A DNA stretch of 64,000 nucleotides from Nocardia brasiliensis NBRC 14402. GTDB taxonomy: Bacteria; Actinomycetota; Actinomycetes; Mycobacteriales; Mycobacteriaceae. Positions 27,623 through 35,665 of this stretch are shown here, one piece after another. A program made the position numbers and the translations under genes. Location: positions 18,010 through 82,009 of the forward strand of contig NZ_BAFT02000010.1 in NCBI RefSeq assembly GCF_000308475.2. The letters run 5' to 3'. How positions within the stretch are numbered: the first letter of the stretch is position 1; each line of letters starts with the position of its first letter. The notes beneath the pieces were generated by a model. It ran no database searches. It was not told the origin of the DNA and saw nothing but the letters and a program-made list of their open reading frames with translations.

Positions 27623-27925
27623 GTGACTGCTGATACGCCGTCGTTCTCGGTCGATCTCGACGCGCTCGAGCAGTTGGCTGCGCGGATGCGTGGATACAAG
27701 GCCGCGGTCGCTGATCGGCTGGCCGAGCTCGAGGCGAAAGCCGCAGAGGTCGAAGGTGTGTGGGTCGGTGCTGCGGCGGTGGCCTATAGCGACGCGCACA
27801 GGGAGTGGGTCGCGGGGGTGACCGATATGCAGGACGGTCTGGCGGTGTTGGAGACGGCGCTGGCCAAGGCTCACGAAAGCTACACCACTGCCGGTGCTGA
27901 AACGCTGCGAATTCTGGGTGTATGA
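27623..27925 (+). CDS. WXG100-type protein, second of a pair
   Basis: A 100-residue helical hairpin with EGVWVGAAAVAY as the Trp-x-Gly turn. The GTG start is preceded by AGGGGGG. Its TGA overlaps the toxin ATG (ATGA, 27922-27925), so the partner and the toxin are translated together, as expected for type VII substrates and their dedicated WXG partners. Confidence 0.8.
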   Translation: MTADTPSFSVDLDALEQLAARMRGYKAAVADRLAELEAKAAEVEGVWVGAAAVAYSDAHREWVAGVTDMQDGLAVLETALAKAHESYTTAGAETLRILGV

Positions 27926-29427
27926 GCAAGCTCGAGGTGGACCCCAAGGTCTACTACCAGGCCGCCACCAACTGTTTCGATGCTGCGGCGGCGTTGAACG
28001 ACAGCTTCAAATACGTTTTCGGGGAACTCAACAGCTGTGGTCAGATGGCGGGGCGGGACGAGGACGGCCGTGCCTGGGCCGGGTCCTACGATGAATCGGC
28101 GCGTGAAGCCGTCGCGTTCTTCGACCAGACCTTCGCGACGTTGCGCGCGTATGGCACAGCTCTCAACGACATCGGTTTCGAACACGCCAAATCCGATGCG
28201 GCGCTGAAGGGCACAACTCAGCCCGACCGTCCCCAAGACGCGGCATCGACGGTGACCTTCGGCCCTTACGCGCTGCCGGCCTCAGCTGCCGGGGGCACCC
28301 CGCAAGGCCTGGCGAAGACCTCTATCGAGGTCCTCGACGCCATCAATTGCCCGCTCCCGGACGGGAACACCGACACTCTGACCCGGGCCGCCGACGCCTG
28401 GAACCGGCTCGGCACGATCTACCAGAACACCAACGCCAAAGACAAGATCACCATCGCGGCAAGCCTTTTCGATGACGTGGTCTCCACGGACGCGATACAG
28501 GTCCGCGAAGACCTCGCGACCATCGAGACCTCGATCGCCGGGCTGCTCGACACGTGCAAAGCGATCAGTAAGACCTGCACCGATTACAAAGAATCAATCG
28601 TCGAGCTCCGCAACGAGATCAAAGGCTTCATCGAGGCCATCATCCAGGAAGCCGCGATCGACGCCGCGGTCACCGTCATCGCCACCTGCCTCACCGGAGT
28701 CGGCGGCCTCATCGCCGGCGCCAAAGCAGTCGAATCCGCCCGCCGCTGGGCCGGGAAAATCAAAGCCGCAGTCAGCGCCTGGCGAGCACGCAAAGCCCTA
28801 CAGCTCAAAGGCCTCGCCGCAGACGCGAGGGCGGTCCTGGCAAGGGGCAAGAAGGCCATCGAGGATCTGCGAAACCGGCTCCGAAGGAGAAAGGGTGACG
28901 ACCGCGATCCGAGCAGCCCGGACCACGGCAATACCCCGAAGGTACCGCTGCCGAATTATAAATCGACAGGAATGGATCCACATTACGCAGGCGAAGAAAT
29001 TCCCGGCAATTCCATCTGGCCAGGATCTCAGGTAAAGTATCTCACCGACGAGGAACGTGAAGCATATCAGCTGACGGTCAAGAACGGAAAAATATACGAC
29101 GCCACCGGCAGCTTGTTCGACACAACCACTGCACAGACGGCGCACTCGGGCACAGGACGAGCAATATTTGTAATGGACGAGAAAGGCAATCTCTACGCCT
29201 CTACAAACCATGCGATAGGCGAGTTCCACCACTCCAGCTTCCTCGGCGGCAAGCCGGTGTCGGGTGCAGGCGAGCTACAAGTAGTAAACGGCGAACTCAA
29301 GCTGGTTACCGACCAGAGTGGGCACTACAAACCTTCGCGAGAATACACCGAGCAAGTACTTGACCGGCTCAGGAATCAAGGTGTGTCCATTGACGCTTCA
29401 CAAGTCAAGATGACCGCCCCCAACTGA
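27922..29427 (+). CDS. WXG-type polymorphic toxin with IQM-like C-terminal domain
   Basis: A 501-residue modular protein. Residues 1-90 are WXG-like and helical (AWAGSYDESA at 51-60). Residues 150-325 are a helical delivery region with a hydrophobic segment at 244-266 and a basic end (RNRLRRRK). A Pro-rich linker (328-347) joins a distinct domain at 348-501. That domain carries FHHSSFLGG (435-443), GAGELQVVNG (448-457) and SGHYKPS (466-472), and ends with a RNQGVSIDASQVKM block. In my memory these match the core of plant IQM proteins. GC falls to about 47% over this domain. The activity is unknown. Confidence 0.75.
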   Translation: MSKLEVDPKVYYQAATNCFDAAAALNDSFKYVFGELNSCGQMAGRDEDGRAWAGSYDESAREAVAFFDQTFATLRAYGTALNDIGFEHAKSDAALKGTTQPDRPQDAASTVTFGPYALPASAAGGTPQGLAKTSIEVLDAINCPLPDGNTDTLTRAADAWNRLGTIYQNTNAKDKITIAASLFDDVVSTDAIQVREDLATIETSIAGLLDTCKAISKTCTDYKESIVELRNEIKGFIEAIIQEAAIDAAVTVIATCLTGVGGLIAGAKAVESARRWAGKIKAAVSAWRARKALQLKGLAADARAVLARGKKAIEDLRNRLRRRKGDDRDPSSPDHGNTPKVPLPNYKSTGMDPHYAGEEIPGNSIWPGSQVKYLTDEEREAYQLTVKNGKIYDATGSLFDTTTAQTAHSGTGRAIFVMDEKGNLYASTNHAIGEFHHSSFLGGKPVSGAGELQVVNGELKLVTDQSGHYKPSREYTEQVLDRLRNQGVSIDASQVKMTAPN

Positions 29428-29440
29428 CAGAGAGGACCAA

Positions 29441-30034
29441 ATGAGTAACGAATGGCGTCCAGTGTTGAATACCGTCCTCTACATGGCACAATTCTCCGAG
29501 CTGGACGAGAACGAAGCACGTCGCATTGCCGAAAGTCTTTTGGCCAAGCCGCCGGGGGACTTTACCATCGAAAAGACGTACCAATCTCTTGCCGATGCCA
29601 TTGCCGCAGGGGAAGAGCTCGACACAATCGTGCAGATGAGACAATCACCTCAGGTCATTCGAAAGTTTCTCGAGCGCATCGTAGACGAACTCGACGGCAA
29701 GCGACCGTGGACAATTCCGGCCGTCAGAGAGATTTCGATATCTCGATGGGCCGATTTTGCATCGCTGCAGCCGATCGCGCAGATCTCGACTCCATGGCCC
29801 GCCATCGAAGGCAAGGTAGGAAAGACATTCAAGGCGGTCGATGGCGGCGAAGGGTTGATTGTGATGCTGCGCTCGGGGATCACCCTCGGTTTGGCGTGGC
29901 CGAGTCGCATCGGCAAATCCGCTACTGACGTACTGGTGCCAGAGGGCTCCGCTGGATCATCGGTGATTGTTCAAGAACTCATCGAATCGACCGCACTGAA
30001 AATAGACGACATCACGATACTCGAGCGCGGCTGA
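29441..30034 (+). CDS. Candidate immunity protein of the WXG toxin
   Basis: A 197-residue soluble protein starting 13 nt after the toxin stop, with GAGAGG ahead of the ATG. No domain is recognised. Its GC is near 50%, like the toxin domain and unlike the 70% surroundings, so the two segments appear to have arrived together. Position, size and composition are those of a cognate immunity gene; sequence alone does not prove this. Confidence 0.6.
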   Translation: MSNEWRPVLNTVLYMAQFSELDENEARRIAESLLAKPPGDFTIEKTYQSLADAIAAGEELDTIVQMRQSPQVIRKFLERIVDELDGKRPWTIPAVREISISRWADFASLQPIAQISTPWPAIEGKVGKTFKAVDGGEGLIVMLRSGITLGLAWPSRIGKSATDVLVPEGSAGSSVIVQELIESTALKIDDITILERG

Positions 30035-30080
30035 TCAACGGCGGCTACCGCACACCACGGGAATCGGGGTGGGGGCGGGG

Positions 30081-30683
30081 TCAGTGGGGGTGTGGGGAGG
30101 GTTCGAGGGTGCGGTGGAATTCGGCGGGCCAGTCGGCGACGGGGCCGGCGGGGTCGGTGTTGAGGCGGGCGGCGAGCCAGTGGTCGCGGCGGCGGCCGCG
30201 CTGCAGGCTGCCGAGCCGGGACAGGCCCTCGTAGCGGAAGCCGGTGCGGCGGACCACGGCGGCCGAAGGATAGTTGCCGACGAACGCACGCCAGCTGATG
30301 CGTTGCAGCGCGAGCCGGTCGGGACGGAAGCCGTAGTCGCAGACCAGCGCGACAGACTGGCTCATCAGGCCGCGCGAGCGGACCCGCGGCGCCAGCCAGT
30401 AGCCGATCTCGGCGGACGATTCGTCGCGTTCACCGAGACCGATCATGCCGACGACGGGTCCGTCGGCGCGCTCGCGCACCGCCCAGGTCGGGCTCTTACC
30501 CGCCCAACCGGGTCCGACGATGTCCTCGATGAAGGTTTTCGCGTTCTCGCGGGTGTACGGCACCGGAATGGTCACCCATTCGCCGATGGACGGATGCTGA
30601 CAACACTCGGTGATGGCGTCGATGTCCTCGCTCGTGGGGATCGACAGCCATACCGTTCCGTTCGTCAGCACCTGTGCATCCAT
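30081..30683 (-). CDS. GNAT family N-acetyltransferase (RimJ/RimL type)
   Basis: A 200-residue acetyltransferase. Family features are the early TSEDIDAITECC helix, EIGYWLAPRVRSRGLMSQSV (acetyl-CoA loop with RSRG) and NYPSAAVVRRTGFRYEG, the RimL-type C-terminal motif. It probably acetylates an amino group of a protein N-terminus or a small molecule. The ATG at 30683 has no clear ribosome-binding site. It is divergent from sigJ. Confidence 0.85.
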   Translation of the reverse strand: MDAQVLTNGTVWLSIPTSEDIDAITECCQHPSIGEWVTIPVPYTRENAKTFIEDIVGPGWAGKSPTWAVRERADGPVVGMIGLGERDESSAEIGYWLAPRVRSRGLMSQSVALVCDYGFRPDRLALQRISWRAFVGNYPSAAVVRRTGFRYEGLSRLGSLQRGRRRDHWLAARLNTDPAGPVADWPAEFHRTLEPSPHPH

Positions 30684-30749
30684 CGAGTCATGTTGTCATG
30701 AACAGCGCGGACAGTTCACGGGGTTTCGCGCGCGTTGCCCGGACGGCAC

Positions 30750-30763
30750 CGGGGTAAACCCCG
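30750..30763 (+). promoter_or_regulatory. Palindrome over the sigJ -35 region
   Basis: CGGGGTAAACCCCG has 6-bp perfect arms and a 2-nt centre. It lies where the -35 of the TAGAAT promoter (30778-30783) would be, so it may be an operator or an unusual -35. Confidence 0.35.
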
Positions 30764-30777
30764 TCTAGGACAGATCG

Positions 30778-30783
30778 TAGAAT
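30778..30783 (+). promoter_or_regulatory. -10 box for leaderless sigJ transcript
   Basis: TAGAAT ends 7 nt before the ATG at 30791, with no Shine-Dalgarno sequence. Confidence 0.6.
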
Positions 30784-30790
30784 CGTCTCG

Positions 30791-31699
30791 ATGGTTGCCG
30801 CTCTGCTTGCCGGACAGTTCGAATCACATCGAGCGCATCTGCTCTCGGTCGCGTATCGGCTGACGGGCAGCGTCGGCGACGCCGAGGACGCGGTGCAGGA
30901 GAGCTGGCTGCGCCTGGCGGGAGCGCATCAATCCGAGATCGACGATCTGCGCGCCTGGTTGACCACCGTGGTGAGCCGGATCTGCCTGGACCGCTTGCGC
31001 AGTGCCGCGGTGCGCCGGGAAAGCTATGTGGGCCAATGGCTGCCGGAACCCGTGGTGACCGGCCGCGCCAGGTCGAGCATGCCGGACCCCCTGGAGATCG
31101 TGGTCCGCCACCAGGACTACCGCCTTGCGGCAATGGTGGTGCTGGACAGCCTGACTCCGCCCCAGCGCGTGGCTTTCGTACTGCACGAAGGCCTTTCGGT
31201 GCCGTTCACCGAGATCGCGCAGCTGCTCGACGTCTCGCCGGAGGCGGCGCGCCAGCTCGCCGCGCGGGCGCGCAAGGCCGTGGCGCACACCCCGCCGCCG
31301 GTGCCCGACGCCGAGCACGAGGCCGCCGTACACCGCTTCCTGGACGCGTTGGGTTCGGGTGACGTGCGCGCGGTTGCCGCTGCGCTGCACCCGGATTCGA
31401 TCGTGATCGGCGACGCCGATGGCACCACGTCCACCGCGATCAACGTCGTGCGGGGCGCGGACCGGATCGCGCGGTTCTATCTGGGCATCGTGCGCAAATA
31501 CGGCATGACGCCGGACGCGGCGGACCCCATGTTCACCGCCGAACTCGTCTCGGTGAACGGACAGCTCGGCGTCGCGGTCACCGCGGCCGACGAGGAACGC
31601 CCGGCGCGGGTGATCGGATTCACCATCCGCGACGGACTGGTCTGGGGTACCTACGACCTGGCGAACCCGGCGAAGCTCACCGGCGTGCGGCTCGGCTGA
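30791..31699 (+). CDS. sigJ: ECF sigma factor SigJ with SnoaL-like C-terminus
   Basis: A 302-residue RNA polymerase sigma factor. Region 2 is at about 8-72 (YRLTGSVGDAEDAVQESWLRL) and region 4 at 120-165 (LTPPQRVAFVLHEGL then EIAQLLDVSPEAARQLAARARK). A C-terminal SnoaL-like domain is at about 178-300, as in SigJ of M. tuberculosis, which has very similar blocks (RRESYVGQWLPEPVVTG). No anti-sigma gene is adjacent; in this class the C-terminal domain regulates activity in cis. Confidence 0.9.
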   Translation: MVAALLAGQFESHRAHLLSVAYRLTGSVGDAEDAVQESWLRLAGAHQSEIDDLRAWLTTVVSRICLDRLRSAAVRRESYVGQWLPEPVVTGRARSSMPDPLEIVVRHQDYRLAAMVVLDSLTPPQRVAFVLHEGLSVPFTEIAQLLDVSPEAARQLAARARKAVAHTPPPVPDAEHEAAVHRFLDALGSGDVRAVAAALHPDSIVIGDADGTTSTAINVVRGADRIARFYLGIVRKYGMTPDAADPMFTAELVSVNGQLGVAVTAADEERPARVIGFTIRDGLVWGTYDLANPAKLTGVRLG

Positions 31700-31755
31700 G
31701 GCAACCCCCTATCGTTCGCCCCTCATCCGACGGCCTGCCCCGGCGGTGAATTCAC

Positions 31756-31761
31756 TACGCT
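31756..31761 (+). promoter_or_regulatory. -10 box for leaderless aminotransferase transcript
   Basis: TACGCT ends 6 nt before the ATG at 31768. Confidence 0.55.
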
Positions 31762-31767
31762 GCGGAT

Positions 31768-32940
31768 ATGCCTCCGCAACCCGCCACCGTTGCCCGCCTG
31801 CGCCCGTTCGCCGCCACGATCTTCGCCGAGATGACCGAGCTCGCGGTGCGTCACGACGCGGTCAATCTCGGCCAGGGTTTCCCGGATACCGACGGGCCCG
31901 CGGGGATGCTCGAGGTGGCCCGGCAGTCCATCGCCGACGGCCTCAACCAGTACCCGCCGGGCCGCGGCAGGCCCGAACTGCGCCGCGCCGTCGCCGCCGA
32001 CCGGGCCCGCCGCTACGGCACCGAGTACGACCCCGACAGCGAGGTGCTGGTGACGGTCGGCGCGACGGAGGCGATCGCCGCCGCGATCCTCGGCCTGGTC
32101 GAGCCGGGCGCGGAAGTGGTACTGATCGAGCCGTACTACGACTCCTACGCCGCGGCGGTCGCACTGGCCGGCGCCCAGCGGCGGACCGCGCACCTGGTCG
32201 CCGACGGCGACCGCTTCGTGCTCGACCTGGACAGCCTGCGCGCCGCCGTCACCCCGGCCACCAGGATGCTGGTGGTCAACTCGCCGCACAACCCGACCGG
32301 CACCGTGCTGGGCCGGGCCGACCTGCAGGCCATCGCCGAAATCGCCTGCGAGCACGATCTTCTGGTGCTCACCGACGAGGTGTACGAGCACCTGGTGTTC
32401 GACGGCACCGAGCACATCAGCCTGGCCACGCTGCCGGGCATGGCCGCACGCACCGTCGTGGTGTCCAGCGCGGCAAAGACTTTCAACGTCACTGGCTGGA
32501 AGATCGGCTGGGCGTGCGGCCCCAAGGAATTGATCGACGGTGTGCTCGCGGCCAAGCAATTCCTGACCTTCGTCGGCGGCGGACCCTTCCAGCCCGCGAT
32601 CGCGCACGCGCTGAACAACGAACTGGACTGGGTGGCCGGGCTGCGCGAAGACCTGTCCGCCAAGCGACTTCGCCTCTCCGCCGCGCTCGCCGACACCGGT
32701 TTCGACGTCACCTACAGCGCGGGCGGCTATTTCGTCTGCGGCGACGTCACCCCGCTCGGCACGGCCGACGGTCTGGCCTTCTGCCGCGAGCTGCCGAAGC
32801 GGCTCGGCGTCGCCGCGGTGCCGCTCAGCGTGTTCGCCGACGACACCGCCGCGTGGAACCACCTCGTGCGCTTCACCTTCTGCAAGCGCGACGAGACGAT
32901 CGATGAGGGTGTGCGCCGGTTGCGCGCGGGCATTCGCTGA
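31768..32940 (+). CDS. dapC: Class I/II aminotransferase, DapC-like
   Basis: A 390-residue PLP enzyme. The PLP lysine is Lys237 in SSAAKTFNVTGWKIGW; NSPHNPTG and DEVYEHL are the PLP-contact motifs. It is closely similar in pattern to Rv0858c, annotated as N-succinyldiaminopimelate aminotransferase of lysine/peptidoglycan biosynthesis, and Rv0858c lies near Rv0861c in M. tuberculosis. A related kynurenine or methionine aminotransferase role cannot be excluded. Confidence 0.85.
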   Translation: MPPQPATVARLRPFAATIFAEMTELAVRHDAVNLGQGFPDTDGPAGMLEVARQSIADGLNQYPPGRGRPELRRAVAADRARRYGTEYDPDSEVLVTVGATEAIAAAILGLVEPGAEVVLIEPYYDSYAAAVALAGAQRRTAHLVADGDRFVLDLDSLRAAVTPATRMLVVNSPHNPTGTVLGRADLQAIAEIACEHDLLVLTDEVYEHLVFDGTEHISLATLPGMAARTVVVSSAAKTFNVTGWKIGWACGPKELIDGVLAAKQFLTFVGGGPFQPAIAHALNNELDWVAGLREDLSAKRLRLSAALADTGFDVTYSAGGYFVCGDVTPLGTADGLAFCRELPKRLGVAAVPLSVFADDTAAWNHLVRFTFCKRDETIDEGVRRLRAGIR

Positions 32941-32957
32941 TGAAGAGGTGAAAACCT

Positions 32958-32972
32958 TGACATCCCCTGTCA
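32958..32972 (+). promoter_or_regulatory. Palindrome upstream of RibD-like gene
   Basis: TGACA-TCCCC-TGTCA is a perfect 5-bp inverted repeat overlapping a TTGACA (32957-32962), 24 bp before the start codon. It is followed by a CTGTCAG/CTGGCAG direct repeat. Confidence 0.35.
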
Positions 32973-32996
32973 GTATTTGCTGGCAGGGTAGGTCGC

Positions 32997-33560
32997 ATGG
33001 TGACGCAATATTTCACGGCGACGACTCTCGACGGCTATCTCGCGGACGAACACAACTCGCTCGACTGGCTGTTCACGGTCGCGGGCGCCGACGAGATGGC
33101 CGAGCAGAACGTCGACGAATTCATCGGCGGCGTCGGTGCGATGTGCATGGGCGCGACCACCTACGAGTGGATCCTGGCCAACGACGAACCCGAGAACTGG
33201 CACAAGTCCTACGGCGAGCTCCCGTGCTGGGTCTTCACCCACCGCGAGCTGCCCGCACTGCCGGACGCGAACCTGCGTTTCGTATCCGGCGCGGTCGAGC
33301 CGGTGCACCGGGACATGGTCGCGGCGGCCGGTGATCGCAATGTCTGGGTGCTCGGCGGCGGTGAGCTGGTCGGTCAGTTCGCCGACGCCGGCCTGCTGGA
33401 CGAGATCATCGCGGGCGTCGCGCCGGTCACCCTCGGCGCCGGTGCGCCGCTGCTGCCCCGGCGCATCCTTTCCGATCGGCTGGAACTCGTCGATGTCACC
33501 CGGATCGGACAGTTCGCCCAGCTGACCTACCGACTGAAGTCCGAGACCGGGTCTAGGTGA
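32997..33560 (+). CDS. RibD/dihydrofolate-reductase-like protein
   Basis: A 187-residue protein of the RibD C-terminal (DHFR-like) superfamily: TATTLDGYLAD at the N-terminus, MGATTYEWIL, and VWVLGGGELVGQFADAGLLDE as the NADPH-binding motif. It is likely an NADPH-dependent reductase of unknown substrate. It is not a true DHFR by motif. Its end overlaps the convergent TRIC gene by 8 bp. Confidence 0.85.
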   Translation: MVTQYFTATTLDGYLADEHNSLDWLFTVAGADEMAEQNVDEFIGGVGAMCMGATTYEWILANDEPENWHKSYGELPCWVFTHRELPALPDANLRFVSGAVEPVHRDMVAAAGDRNVWVLGGGELVGQFADAGLLDEIIAGVAPVTLGAGAPLLPRRILSDRLELVDVTRIGQFAQLTYRLKSETGSR

Positions 33561-34254
33561 GATGTCCGCGTGGTTCCGGTCGCCGGCGCGCCTGCGGCGC
33601 CCGCCAGCGGAAACGCAGGGCGAGAAGGCGAAATCCGATGGCGCCCAGCGCCGCCAGCGCACCGGTCCACGCGCGATACAGCTCGAAATGCAACAGCACC
33701 GCGGTACAGATCGCGCCGAGCAGCGCGGGCACGGCGTAGATCTGGTCGGGCCGAAGCACATTCGGCGTCTGGCCGCCGAGCAGGTCGCGGATGACACCGC
33801 CGCCGATCGCGGTGACCAGGCCGAGCAGCGCCGCCGAGGGCGCGCCGGCACCCGCGGTGTAGGCGACGACAGTGCCTGTCACACAGAACAATCCGAGGCC
33901 GAACGCGTCGGCCACCTCGAGCGGCCCTTTGGTGAGCCGGCGCGGCGGATGCCAGAAGAAGATCACCAAGGCGGCGAGCAGGGCGGTCCACAGATAGCTC
34001 AGGTCCACGAAGGCGGCGGGTGGGGTCCGACCGATCAGCAGGTCGCGGATGACCCCGCCGCCGAGCGCCGTACTGCACGCCAGCACGACGATCCCGAAGA
34101 TGTCGAAATCCCGGCGCACCGCGAGCAGCGCACCCGAACTCGCGAACGCGAACACCCCGAACAACTCCCCGAGATGCTGCACCGCACCGACCGCCGAGCC
34201 GAAATACCCGGCCAGCGCCACACTCTCAGCACCGAATTGCACCATGCCGCTCAC
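33553..34254 (-). CDS. TRIC/UPF0126 family membrane protein
   Basis: A 233-residue protein with seven predicted helices and two repeats of the UPF0126 signature (GGGVIRDLLIGRTPP and GGGVIRDLLGGQTP). Prokaryotic TRIC homologues are trimeric cation channels; glycine transport has been proposed for others. Starts are the GTG at 34254 or the ATG at 34245. The C-terminus is Arg/Pro-rich. Confidence 0.9.
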   Translation of the reverse strand: MSGMVQFGAESVALAGYFGSAVGAVQHLGELFGVFAFASSGALLAVRRDFDIFGIVVLACSTALGGGVIRDLLIGRTPPAAFVDLSYLWTALLAALVIFFWHPPRRLTKGPLEVADAFGLGLFCVTGTVVAYTAGAGAPSAALLGLVTAIGGGVIRDLLGGQTPNVLRPDQIYAVPALLGAICTAVLLHFELYRAWTGALAALGAIGFRLLALRFRWRAPQARRRPEPRGHLT

Positions 34255-34308
34255 CGTGCCATACCCGGCCCCGTCCGGCCGCCCGCCACGAGCGGCCGAA
34301 CGAGCAGG

Positions 34309-34953
34309 TCAGGCCGGGGTGGGCCGAGCGCGGTCGGTGGCGACGAGCACGGCGATGACGCCGAGCATCGTGCCCATCAGGTAGCGCTGCACGCGCAGCC
34401 AGAGCGGACGACCGGTCAGGAACGTCGCGATGCCGCCCGCACCGAGCACGATCAGGCCGTTCACGGTCAGGGCCACCGCGATCTGCACCGCGCCGAGGCA
34501 CAGGCTCTGCAACCAGACCTGGCCGTGATCGGGCACCACGAACTGCGGGATCAGCGCCATGTACATGATCGCGATCTTCGGGTTCAGCAGATTGGTGACC
34601 AGGCCCATGGTGAACAGCCGCCGTGCCGGGTCCGGGGCCAGCGCCGCGGGCGCGAACACCGAGGTCCCGCCGGGTCGCAATGCCTGCCACGCCAGCCACA
34701 GCAGATAGGCCGCCCCGGCGAGCTTCACCGCCAGGTAGAGACCGGGCACCACCGCGAAAACGGCGGTGATCCCGGCGGCGGCCGCGAGGAGGTACACCCC
34801 GAATCCCGCGGCTACACCGCCGAGCGAGACCAGTCCGGCCCGCCTGCCCTGCGCCACGGTGCGCGACACCAGATACATCATGTTCGGCCCCGGCGTCAGC
34901 ACCATGCCCAACGCCACCGCCGCCACCCCGAACACCGCCGCCATCTCGATCAC
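34309..34953 (-). CDS. LysE family amino-acid exporter
   Basis: A 214-residue membrane protein with six helices and the LTPGPNMMYLVSRTVAQGRRAG signature. It is not a close copy of the LysE gene at 24033. The GTG at 34953 (GAGAAT 7 nt upstream) or the ATG at 34944 may be the start; both place the TPGP motif at the usual distance. It is divergent from the methyltransferase gene. Confidence 0.85.
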   Translation of the reverse strand: MIEMAAVFGVAAVALGMVLTPGPNMMYLVSRTVAQGRRAGLVSLGGVAAGFGVYLLAAAAGITAVFAVVPGLYLAVKLAGAAYLLWLAWQALRPGGTSVFAPAALAPDPARRLFTMGLVTNLLNPKIAIMYMALIPQFVVPDHGQVWLQSLCLGAVQIAVALTVNGLIVLGAGGIATFLTGRPLWLRVQRYLMGTMLGVIAVLVATDRARPTPA

Positions 34954-35056
34954 GCTGCCGATTCTCGCCGAACCGCGGGCCGCGCGTCGCGGTCCACTTT
35001 CCGGTCGCTGGCCTTTCGACCGGCGCAAACGACGCCCGGCGGCGCCGTTCCCGTCG

Positions 35057-35062
35057 TACATT
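35057..35062 (+). promoter_or_regulatory. -10 box for leaderless methyltransferase transcript
   Basis: TACATT ends 6 nt before the ATG at 35069. Confidence 0.6.
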
Positions 35063-35068
35063 GCGACC

Positions 35069-35611
35069 ATGGCTGACGACCGGCGGTTCGGATGGATGGT
35101 CGATGTCATGGGCGTTCGGCCCACCGAGCTGATCCTCGAAATCGGCCCTGGGTCGAGCAACTCGATCGCCTATCTCGCCGCGCGGGCGACCGACGGGCGC
35201 GTCGTGGGCATCGATCGTTCCGCGACAGCGATCCGGCGGGCCACGAAAACCCATGCCGCGCTGATTGATTCAGGGCAGGTCCGGCTGGCGCAGGCGAGCC
35301 TCGCCGATCTCGACCCGGCCCGGTTCCTGACCGAGCATGCCTGCGGCGCAGCGGGTTTCGACAAGATCCTGGCGGTCAACGTCAACACGTTCTGGACGAA
35401 ACGACCGGTCGCCGAACTCGCGCTGCTGCGAAGGCTGCTCGCGCCGGGCGGCATGCTGTGCCTCTTCTACGGTTACGGCGCACCGGAAACCACGAGCACC
35501 AGCCCGAAACCCCCGCCCGGCGAGCTCCGCGAACATCTCGCCGACGCGGGGTTCGCCGTGCGCGTGGTCACCGCCGGTGACCTGCTCGGCGTCTTCGCCA
35601 CTGCGGAATGA
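35069..35611 (+). CDS. Class I SAM-dependent methyltransferase
   Basis: A 180-residue enzyme with motif I LILEIGPGSSNSIAYLA, motif II acidic loop GRVVGIDRS, and a motif IV region (FDKILAVNVNTFW). The substrate is unknown. It is smaller than most and lacks an added substrate domain. It is convergent with the DAHP synthase gene. Confidence 0.8.
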   Translation: MADDRRFGWMVDVMGVRPTELILEIGPGSSNSIAYLAARATDGRVVGIDRSATAIRRATKTHAALIDSGQVRLAQASLADLDPARFLTEHACGAAGFDKILAVNVNTFWTKRPVAELALLRRLLAPGGMLCLFYGYGAPETTSTSPKPPPGELREHLADAGFAVRVVTAGDLLGVFATAE

Positions 35612-35620
35612 CCGACGGTC

Positions 35621-35650
35621 CGGCTGCCCGCGCATACCTGCGGGCAGCCG
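35621..35650. terminator. Bidirectional terminator
   Basis: Perfect 11-bp arms (CGGCTGCCCGC against GCGGGCAGCCG) with an 8-nt loop, between the converging methyltransferase and DAHP synthase genes. Confidence 0.8.
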
Positions 35651-35665
35651 AAACCGGCACGGCCG

